In this document: positions 52,098 through 58,738 of the stretch, in pieces
Layout of the letters: each line of letters opens with the position of its first letter
How positions within the stretch are numbered: the stretch's first letter is position 1
Assembly: GCF_005938625.1 (NCBI RefSeq)
Contig: NZ_VCNJ01000033.1
Coordinates: 1 to 58,738 of the forward strand
Length of the DNA: 58,738 bases
Reading direction: 5' to 3'
Origin: Pseudomonas fluorescens
GTDB taxonomy: Bacteria > Pseudomonadota > Gammaproteobacteria > Pseudomonadales > Pseudomonadaceae
Notes under the pieces: model-generated
The model's database searches: none
What the model was told of the DNA's origin: nothing
Seen by the model: the letters and a program-made list of their open reading frames with translations, nothing else
Made by a program: the position numbers and the translations under genes

Positions 52098-54059
52098 GTG
52101 AGCGAACTCATTCGCGTACCTGACATCGGCAGCGGTGAAGGTGAAGTAATTGAACTGTTTGTGAAGGTCGGCGACCGTATCGAAGCCGATCAGAGCATCC
52201 TGACCCTGGAATCGGACAAGGCCAGCATGGAAGTGCCGGCCCCGAAGGCCGGCGTCATCAAGAGCCTGAAAGTGAAGCTGGGCGACCGTCTGAAAGAAGG
52301 CGACGAACTGCTTGAGCTGGAAGTCGAGGGCGCCGCTGAAGCGGCCCCTGCTCCTGCTGCTGCCCCGGCTGCAAAAGCTGAAGCCAAACCGGCTGCAGCT
52401 CCTGCCGCCGCGCCAGCTGCTGCCCCGGCTGCCGCTTCGGTTCAGCAAGTGCACGTGCCGGACATCGGTTCGTCGGGCAAGGCGCAGATCATCGAGATCC
52501 AGGTCAAGGTCGGCGACACCGTCGAAGCTGATCAGTCGCTGATCACTCTGGAATCCGACAAGGCGAGCATGGAAATCCCGTCGCCTGCCGCTGGCGTGGT
52601 CAAGGCCATCAGCGTCAAGCTCAACGACGAAGTCGGCACTGGCGACCTGATTCTGGATCTGGAAGTGGCGGGTGCTGCGGCCCCTGCTGCGGCCGCTCCG
52701 GCTCAGGCTGCTGCACCGGCCGCTGCCGCTGCGCCTGCTCCGGCAGCCGCGCCAGCAGCTCCGGTTGCTGACAGCGTTCAGGACATCCACGTTCCGGACA
52801 TCGGTTCGGCTGGCAAAGCCAAGATCATCGAAGTGTTGGTCAAGGCTGGCGACAGCGTTGAAGCCGACCAGTCGCTGATCACCCTGGAATCCGACAAGGC
52901 GAGCATGGAAATTCCATCGCCTGCCGCTGGCGTGGTGGAAAGTGTTTCCATCAAGCTGGATGACGAAGTCGGTACCGGCGACCTGATTCTGAAGCTGAAA
53001 GTCAAAGGCGCAGCGCCTGCTGCTGCCCTGGCTCCAGCTGCCGCCGCTGCTGCTCCAAGTGCTCCTGCCGCTGCTGCTCCGGCTGCCGCTGCGCCTGCAC
53101 CTGCTGCCGCTCCAGCCGCGGCCCCGGCCAAGCCGGGCGCCAAAGTTCACGCCGGCCCAGCCGTGCGTCAACTGGCTCGCGAGTTCGGCGTCGAGCTGAA
53201 CGCTGTTGGCGCCAGTGGCCCGCACGGTCGTATCTTGAAAGAAGACGTGCAGGTTTACGTCAAAGCGATGATGCAGAAGGCCAAGGAAGCCCCGGCCGCT
53301 GCTGCTGGCGCAACCGGTGGCGCGGGCATCCCGCCGATTCCGGTCGTCGATTTCAGCCGTTTCGGCGAAATCGAAGAAGTGCCGATGACTCGCCTGATGC
53401 AGATCGGCGCGTCGAGCCTGCACCGCAGCTGGCTGAACATCCCGCACGTGACTCAGTTCGACTCGGCTGATATCACCGAGCTGGAAGCGTTCCGCGTGGC
53501 GCAGAAAGCTGTTGCAGAGAAGGCCGGCGTCAAGCTGACCATCCTGCCGCTGCTGCTCAAGTCGTGCGCACACATGCTCAAGGAGCTGCCGGACTTCAAC
53601 AGTTCGCTGGCACCAAGCGGCAAAGCGATCATCCGCAAGAAATACGTGAACATCGGCTTCGCCGTCGACACCCCGGATGGCCTGCTGGTACCGGTCATCA
53701 AGAACGTCGACCAGAAGAGCCTGTTGCAACTGGCAGCCGAAGCCGCTGCGCTGGCCGCCAAAGCCCGCGACAAGAAGCTCACCGCTGACGACATGCAAGG
53801 CGCCTGCTTCACCATTTCCAGCCTCGGCCACATTGGCGGCACCGGCTTCACGCCGATCGTCAACGCGCCGGAAGTGGCGATCCTCGGTGTTTCCAAGGCA
53901 ACCATCCAGCCAGTCTGGGACGGCAAAGCCTTCCAGCCGAAACTGATGCTGCCGCTGTCGCTGTCCTACGATCACCGTGTGATCAACGGCGCCGCTGCCG
54001 CACGCTTCACCCAGCGTCTGGGCAGCCTGCTGGCGGACATTCGCACGATCCTGCTGTAA
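52098..54059 (+). CDS. aceF: Dihydrolipoamide acetyltransferase (E2) with three lipoyl domains
   Basis: AceF is the core of the pyruvate dehydrogenase complex. The GTG start at 52098 has GAGGAG 9-10 bases upstream. Three lipoyl domains (about residues 2-76, 117-190 and 226-300) each carry ESDKASM with the lipoylated Lys. Ala/Pro-rich linkers follow, then the E3/E1-binding domain (RQLAREFGVEL, about 352-388). The catalytic domain is from about 420 and carries SYDHRVINGAAAARF with His near 626. At 653 aa it is longer than the two-lipoyl-domain AceF of P. aeruginosa. The E3 gene is not adjacent. Confidence 0.97.
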   Translation: MSELIRVPDIGSGEGEVIELFVKVGDRIEADQSILTLESDKASMEVPAPKAGVIKSLKVKLGDRLKEGDELLELEVEGAAEAAPAPAAAPAAKAEAKPAAAPAAAPAAAPAAASVQQVHVPDIGSSGKAQIIEIQVKVGDTVEADQSLITLESDKASMEIPSPAAGVVKAISVKLNDEVGTGDLILDLEVAGAAAPAAAAPAQAAAPAAAAAPAPAAAPAAPVADSVQDIHVPDIGSAGKAKIIEVLVKAGDSVEADQSLITLESDKASMEIPSPAAGVVESVSIKLDDEVGTGDLILKLKVKGAAPAAALAPAAAAAAPSAPAAAAPAAAAPAPAAAPAAAPAKPGAKVHAGPAVRQLAREFGVELNAVGASGPHGRILKEDVQVYVKAMMQKAKEAPAAAAGATGGAGIPPIPVVDFSRFGEIEEVPMTRLMQIGASSLHRSWLNIPHVTQFDSADITELEAFRVAQKAVAEKAGVKLTILPLLLKSCAHMLKELPDFNSSLAPSGKAIIRKKYVNIGFAVDTPDGLLVPVIKNVDQKSLLQLAAEAAALAAKARDKKLTADDMQGACFTISSLGHIGGTGFTPIVNAPEVAILGVSKATIQPVWDGKAFQPKLMLPLSLSYDHRVINGAAAARFTQRLGSLLADIRTILL

Positions 54060-54129
54060 CTCGATCGGCCCTCCGGCAACGGAAGGCCGATTGCTGCACC
54101 CTTTCGAGCGCCACACGCTCGTACCTCAA

Positions 54130-54158
54130 CCCCGTCAGTTTGGCGGGGCTTTTTTTTG
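54130..54158 (+). terminator. Rho-independent terminator of aceEF
   Basis: A 7-bp stem (CCCCGTC / GGCGGGG, one G-U pair) with loop AGTTT is followed by CT8. It is 71 bases after the aceF stop. The remaining 180 bases up to the next gene are AT-rich, with CATTCGAATG palindrome near 54320 and no gene. Confidence 0.92.
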
Positions 54159-54336
54159 CCTGAAGAAAACTCACCCCGGTCTTTTTCCCACACGTTGCGC
54201 TGATATCGGCCACAGCCTCAATCGACTTGACGCCGATCTTTTTCATTCGATACGCAACTAATCTAGGCGCAGTAAATTTAACTAAACAAACTTCGCAAAA
54301 CTCACATTTATTCAAATTCATTCGAATGGATTCGAC

Positions 54337-55734
54337 ATGTTAAAACCAACTATCGGCCCAATTGTCGGCCACGTTACAACTAATCACGCACGTATATTCA
54401 TGCGTGGCGACCGGCAGAACAATGCACGGGTATTTGCTGGAATGCGTTATCGCGCATCCGGCACAAACCAATGGTCGAAAGGTAACTTTTCCCGCCTGAG
54501 CGAATTACGCGACATGTCGCAAGTATTCGCCCTCAACAATTTGAGCAGCGATACCGAATATGAATATCAGACTGGCTGGTTCAGCCCGATGAATCCGGTG
54601 CACACGCCGGATAGCGTTGCCGAGTTGCCGCTGCAATGGCCGCGGGAAATCTATCGCCTGCGCACCCGCTCCAGCAAAGCCCTGCAACCCAGAGCCTATA
54701 TTGTCGGTTCCTGCCGCTACCTGCGCATGACCGCCGGTATCGCATCTCTGCCGCAACTGGGCGACCGGATCTTTGCATCCATCAATCAGGTGATCGAAGG
54801 CATACAACCGCCGATCAGTGCGGTATTGATGACCGGCGATCAAATTTACGTGGACGATCTGAATTTGGTCGCACCGGACCGCGAATACAAAGACATCCTC
54901 AATAAATACCGCGCAGCGTTCTCCCAACCGAATATTCAACGTTTGATGTCCGGCACTTCGACTTACATGATTCTTGATGATCACGAAATCGAAGATAACT
55001 GGCCCGCCAATGCCAGCAAGTCCGACATTGACTTATATCGTAACGCCATGGCCGCTTATGAGTTGTATCAGGCCAGTCACAGTCCGGCACACCCATTGAC
55101 AACTAACGGCGAAATAGATCACGCAACACTTGAGCATTACTGGTATCAGTTCAGCGATGGCGATATCGAATGGTTTGTCACCGACAGTCGCACCCGCCGC
55201 AACTTGTCTGGCGATGATCGACGCATCCTCGACGAGGCGCAGGAGCAGGCCCTGCTCAAATGGTTGGGCAACAGCACGGCGCGGGTCAAGTTCGTGGTCA
55301 CCAGCGTGATGTTCTATCCGGATCGCAAGCTCCACGGCGATGACGCCTGGAAAGCCTTTCCCGAGCAGCGCCTGCGCTTGCTGGAAACCATCCGCACCCG
55401 GCGCATCAAGAATGTCGTGTTCATCTCGGGGGACGTGCATGGCTCGCTGACCGCTCGCTTGACCCACAGCGAAGACCCGGATTTTGAAGTCCACACCGTG
55501 GTGTCCTCACCGCTGTGCAACAGCAAACTGCTGCCGTATGCCAAAGCGTCCACGTTCATTCTCGATCAGCCGCTGGTGCGTACAGCGGCGGGCAATTATC
55601 GGCATGAGCTGACCAGCACAGTGGTGAGTGAGGACAATTTCGCTCATGTGGTGGTCGAGGCCGGGCAGATTCAGGTCAATTACCACGACCGCGATGGAAA
55701 ACAATTGCAGTCGATCGTCATAACACTGCGCTAA
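54337..55734 (+). CDS. PhoD-like (alkaline phosphatase D family) phosphoesterase, no signal peptide
   Basis: A 465-aa metallophosphoesterase. The N-terminal beta domain (IGPIVGHVTTNHARIFM) is typical of PhoD. Metal motifs are GSCRYLRM, MTGDQIYVDD, LDDHEIEDNW and ISGDVHGS. Unlike secreted PhoD it begins directly at the beta domain with no Tat or Sec signal, so it should be cytoplasmic unless exported otherwise. The 5' part is visibly richer in A/T than its neighbours. The ribosome site is weak (GGA 6 bases upstream). The substrate is not predictable. Confidence 0.82.
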   Translation: MLKPTIGPIVGHVTTNHARIFMRGDRQNNARVFAGMRYRASGTNQWSKGNFSRLSELRDMSQVFALNNLSSDTEYEYQTGWFSPMNPVHTPDSVAELPLQWPREIYRLRTRSSKALQPRAYIVGSCRYLRMTAGIASLPQLGDRIFASINQVIEGIQPPISAVLMTGDQIYVDDLNLVAPDREYKDILNKYRAAFSQPNIQRLMSGTSTYMILDDHEIEDNWPANASKSDIDLYRNAMAAYELYQASHSPAHPLTTNGEIDHATLEHYWYQFSDGDIEWFVTDSRTRRNLSGDDRRILDEAQEQALLKWLGNSTARVKFVVTSVMFYPDRKLHGDDAWKAFPEQRLRLLETIRTRRIKNVVFISGDVHGSLTARLTHSEDPDFEVHTVVSSPLCNSKLLPYAKASTFILDQPLVRTAAGNYRHELTSTVVSEDNFAHVVVEAGQIQVNYHDRDGKQLQSIVITLR

Positions 55735-55737
55735 GCC

Positions 55738-55812
55738 TTGAAGATCGCAGCCTTCGGCAGCGCCTGCAGAGGGCGCATTCCCCTATAGACACTGGCGCAG
55801 GCTGCGATCTTT
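55738..55812. repeat. REP palindrome pair between the PhoD-like gene and dipA
   Basis: AGATCGCAGCC arm at the left and GGCTGCGATCT at the right, about 40 bases apart, with internal GCGCCTGCAG / CTGGCGCAGG. This is a diverged form of the palindrome at 18965-19039 and follows the stop codon by a few bases, where it may serve as terminator. Confidence 0.7.
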
Positions 55813-55986
55813 GGCTCTTTTCAACCACGGGCTGGAGAAATGTTCAGCGCAGCCGACATATTCTTATAGCACTTGGCCTTCATCTCTCTTGTCAGTCGGT
55901 GCCGCAATGATGCAACCTTGCCGCAGGCAACAGTAAAGAGGGCGAGAGCCCGGCGCGTTCAGCATATTTCCAAGCGAGTTCCCTTC

Positions 55987-58683
55987 ATGAAGAGCCAACC
56001 CGATGCCGCCAGCCGTATGGCGGCCGAGGTAGTGACGCAGTTGCCTGTGCCCTCGCGGCTCGGCATGCTGCGTTTCGAGCGCTTGAATGAAGCCAGTTGG
56101 GCCATGCTGTTTCTCGATCCCAACTGTGAACGTCAGTTCGGCCAGCCGGCTGTGGAGCTTTGCGCGTTGGTCGGCTCGCCCTACGCCAGCCTGATGGAAC
56201 CGGAAGCGCGCTATCAACTGCACGACGCGATCCAGCAACAGCTGACCGCCAGCCCGCATTATCTGGTGCGTTACACCTTGCACACGGCGGCCGGTGCGCT
56301 GAGCATCCTGGAACTGGGCGAAGCCTACAAACAACACAACCGTCATCTGCTGCGCGGCTATCTGCTGGCGGTCGATCATGTCTTCGACGAAGCGCCGCCA
56401 CTGCCCTCCGTTGACCTCGAAACCCAGAACTCCCGCCTGCAGATCGCCCTTGAACTCAATCAACGGGCCCAGCAAGAACAACTGCAGCACCTGGAGCGCG
56501 TACGCGCCCAGCAGGACCTGATTCTGCTGCTCGCGCGCCAGCGCTACAGCACGCACAACTCGCTGCAGGAAGCCGCCGAACTGATCACCCGCTGCGCCTG
56601 CGATATCTATGAAATCGACTGCGCCAGCCTGTGGAACCTCGAAGGCCAGCATCTGGTGCCGATCTCTGCGTACCACCGCGCGACCCAGGAGTACATCCTC
56701 CCGGACGTGATCGACATCAGCAGCTTCCCGGATTACATGGACGCCCTGCACGGCAGCCGCGCCATCGACGCACACAATGCAATGCGCGACCCACGCACTC
56801 GTGAGATGGCCGAAGCCCTGCGCCCGCGCGACGTCAACGCGATGCTCGACGCCAGTATTCGCGTCGATGGCCAAGTGGTCGGCGTGCTGTGCCTGGAACA
56901 GACTGGCGTCACCCGCGCCTGGCAGTCCGACGAAATCGCCTTTGCCGGCGAGCTGGCCGACCAGTTCGCGCAAGTCATCAACAACCACAACCGCCGCACC
57001 GCCACCAGCGCCCTGCACCTGTTCCAGCGTGCGGTCGAGCAAAGCGCCAACGCGTTTTTGCTGGTCAATTGCGACGGCGTGGTCGAGTACGTCAACCCGA
57101 GCTTCACCGCGATCACCCAGTACACCACCGAGGAAGTCCACGGCCAGCGTCTATCCGAGCTGCCAGCGCTGGAAAACCTCAGCGAGCTGTTGTTCGACGC
57201 GCCCTCGGCGCTGGCCAAGAGCAACAGCTGGCAGGGCGAATTCAAGAACCGCCGCAAGAACCTCGAACCGTACTGGGGCCAGCTGTCGATCTCCAAAGTC
57301 TATGGCGACAACCGCGAACTGACGCACTACATCGGCATCTACGAAGACATCACCCAGACCAAACTGGCGCAGCAGCGCATCGAGCGTCTGGCCTACACCG
57401 ACAACCTGACCAACCTCGGCAATCGCCCGGCGTTTATCCGCAATCTGGACGAACGCTTCGCCCGCGATAGCGATACGCCGATCAGCCTGTTGCTGGTCGA
57501 CATCGACAACTTCAAACGGATCAACGACAGCCTAGGTCACCAGACTGGCGACAAGCTGCTGATCAGCCTGGCCCGGCGTCTGCGCAATAGCCTCAGCCCG
57601 AGCGGCAGCCTCGCGCGGTTTGCCAGTAACGAGTTTGCAGTGCTGCTCGACGATACCGATCTGGCGACCGGCCAGCAGATCGCCAACCAATTGCTGGCGA
57701 CGCTGGATAAACCGATGTTCGTCGACAACCAATTGATCAGCGTTACCGGTTCGGTCGGCCTGGCGTGCGCGCCGCTGCATGGCCGTGATCCACAAACGCT
57801 GATGCGAAACGCCGGGCTGGCGCTGCACAAGGCCAAGGCCAACGGCAAACATCAGGTGCAAGTCTTCACCGAAGCGCTGAATGCCGAGGCCAGTTACAAA
57901 CTGTTCGTCGAGAACAACCTGCGTCGCGCCCTGACCCAGAACGAGCTGGACGTGTTCTACCAGCCCAAGCTGTGCCTGCGCAGCGGGCGTCTGCTGGGCA
58001 TGGAAGCGCTGCTGCGCTGGAACCATCCGGAGCGCGGCATGATTCGTCCGGACCAGTTCATCAGCGTCGCCGAAGAAACCGGTTTGATCATTCCGATCGG
58101 CAAGTGGATCGCGCGTCAGGCCTGCCGCATGAGCAAAGCCCTGACCGCCGCTGGCATGGGCAATCTGCAAGTGGCGATCAACCTGTCACCGAAACAGTTC
58201 TCCGACCCGGATCTGGTCGCCTCCATCGCCAACATCCTCAAGGAAGAAGCGCTGCCGGCCAATCTGCTCGAACTGGAGCTGACCGAAGGCCTGCTGCTGG
58301 AAGCCACTGAAGACACGCACTTGCAGCTCGACCAGCTCAAGCGCCTGGGCCTGACGCTGGCCATGGACGACTTCGGCACCGGCTATTCGTCGCTGAGCTA
58401 TTTGAAGAAATTCCCGATCGACATCATCAAGATCGATCGCAGCTTCATCCACGAAATCCCCGACAACCAGGACGACATGGAAATCACCTCGGCGGTGATC
58501 GCCATGGCGCACAACCTGAAACTCAAGGTCGTGGCCGAAGGCATCGAAACCGCCGAGCAACTGGCGTTCCTGCGTCGGCATCGTTGCGACGTCGGCCAGG
58601 GCTACCTGTTCGACCGGCCGATCCCGGGCGGCGAACTGATCCAGGCGCTGAAACGCTACCCGCGCGGCCCGCTCTGCCTCTGA
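55987..58683 (+). CDS. dipA: DipA-like c-di-GMP phosphodiesterase (PAS-GGDEF-EAL)
   Basis: An 898-aa cytoplasmic protein. After a N-terminal region and a GAF-like part (about 170-330) comes a PAS domain (about 345-460, with NCDGVVEYVNPSFTAI), a GGDEF domain and an EAL domain. The GGDEF motif is degenerate (FASNEF near residue 543), so no cyclase activity is expected. The EAL site is intact (GMEALLRW, ELTEG, DDFGTGYSSL, AEGIET), so it should degrade c-di-GMP. Size, domains and position after aceF match P. aeruginosa DipA (PA5017), which promotes dispersal and motility. The ATG at 55987 is chosen because the upstream extension is unlike the family. Confidence 0.93.
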   Translation: MKSQPDAASRMAAEVVTQLPVPSRLGMLRFERLNEASWAMLFLDPNCERQFGQPAVELCALVGSPYASLMEPEARYQLHDAIQQQLTASPHYLVRYTLHTAAGALSILELGEAYKQHNRHLLRGYLLAVDHVFDEAPPLPSVDLETQNSRLQIALELNQRAQQEQLQHLERVRAQQDLILLLARQRYSTHNSLQEAAELITRCACDIYEIDCASLWNLEGQHLVPISAYHRATQEYILPDVIDISSFPDYMDALHGSRAIDAHNAMRDPRTREMAEALRPRDVNAMLDASIRVDGQVVGVLCLEQTGVTRAWQSDEIAFAGELADQFAQVINNHNRRTATSALHLFQRAVEQSANAFLLVNCDGVVEYVNPSFTAITQYTTEEVHGQRLSELPALENLSELLFDAPSALAKSNSWQGEFKNRRKNLEPYWGQLSISKVYGDNRELTHYIGIYEDITQTKLAQQRIERLAYTDNLTNLGNRPAFIRNLDERFARDSDTPISLLLVDIDNFKRINDSLGHQTGDKLLISLARRLRNSLSPSGSLARFASNEFAVLLDDTDLATGQQIANQLLATLDKPMFVDNQLISVTGSVGLACAPLHGRDPQTLMRNAGLALHKAKANGKHQVQVFTEALNAEASYKLFVENNLRRALTQNELDVFYQPKLCLRSGRLLGMEALLRWNHPERGMIRPDQFISVAEETGLIIPIGKWIARQACRMSKALTAAGMGNLQVAINLSPKQFSDPDLVASIANILKEEALPANLLELELTEGLLLEATEDTHLQLDQLKRLGLTLAMDDFGTGYSSLSYLKKFPIDIIKIDRSFIHEIPDNQDDMEITSAVIAMAHNLKLKVVAEGIETAEQLAFLRRHRCDVGQGYLFDRPIPGGELIQALKRYPRGPLCL

Positions 58684-58699
58684 TCTCGCCGCTCCCTCA

Positions 58700-58729
58700 T
58701 GTAGGAGCTGCCGCAGGCTGCGATCTTTT
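58700..58729. repeat. REP half-palindrome (GTAGGAGCTGC type)
   Basis: One arm of the palindrome at 18965-19039, with CCGCAGG in place of CCGAAGG, starting 16 bases after the dipA stop. The partner arm would lie beyond the window. Confidence 0.75.
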
Positions 58730-58738
58730 GATCCTGTT

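Noticed and set aside
51960..54116. Long minus-strand open frame (718 aa) opposite aceF
   Set aside because: Its Ser/Gly/Arg-rich runs are the reverse reading of the Ala/Pro linkers of AceF.
1..58738. tRNA, rRNA, insertion sequences, prophage or plasmid genes
   Set aside because: I looked for cloverleaf ends, transposase or integrase motifs and phage structural genes on both strands and saw none.

Overview
The window is chromosomal DNA from a fluorescent Pseudomonas, most likely of the P. fluorescens group. The evidence is gene order plus protein resemblance: from serB to dipA the genes follow, with rearrangements, the order I recall for P. aeruginosa PAO1 around PA4960-PA5017. The intergenic spaces carry two REP-type palindromes common in fluorescent pseudomonads (GTAGGAGCTGCCGAAGG and GGGAGCGAGCTTGCTCGCG types). 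No tRNA, rRNA, insertion sequence, prophage or CRISPR array is visible.

Region 1 (1-13 kb) is housekeeping. serB is divergent from an AhpA/YtjB-like membrane protein. A minus-strand block then runs nudF > DUF1249 gene > cpdA > yqiA > parE > esterase/phytase-like gene > retropepsin-like protease > parC, with tight coupling across parE-parC. It covers topoisomerase IV, cAMP hydrolysis and ADP-ribose hydrolysis. Two copies of a palindromic, non-coding element (2991-3247 and 10645-10836) lie in its gaps.

Region 2 (13-24.8 kb) holds thiamine synthesis (thiC behind a TPP riboswitch, with the HMP transporter cytX downstream), a TolC/OpmH outer-membrane channel, waaA (Kdo transferase), a LysR regulator divergent from the SMR pump emrE, and three co-directional genes: an FAD oxidoreductase, an aldo/keto reductase and a Nudix-like protein.

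Region 3 (24.8-45.7 kb) is a large locus for the lipopolysaccharide (LPS) inner and outer core. It contains waaF-waaC-waaG-waaP-wapP-wapQ and a double kinase-like protein, then a lipoprotein, a carbamoyltransferase, a GT2 and a GT-C glycosyltransferase. A second transcription block has msbA, mig-14, dnpA, hldE and three accessory glycosyltransferase-like genes. Six kinase-fold domains in five proteins occur here, and two proteins lack the usual catalytic Asp.

Region 4 (45.7-58.7 kb) has a 134-bp tandem repeat that runs into the glnE stop codon, glnE, the pyruvate dehydrogenase genes aceE-aceF preceded by two matching GntR-type operator dyads, a PhoD-like phosphatase in AT-richer DNA, and a DipA-like c-di-GMP phosphodiesterase.

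The window is mostly ordinary core genome. The most noteworthy signals are the pseudokinase-like members of the LPS cluster, the aceE operator pair, the two palindromic elements whose cores sit in opposite orientation relative to their flanks, the repeat overlapping glnE, and a probable Nudix protein.
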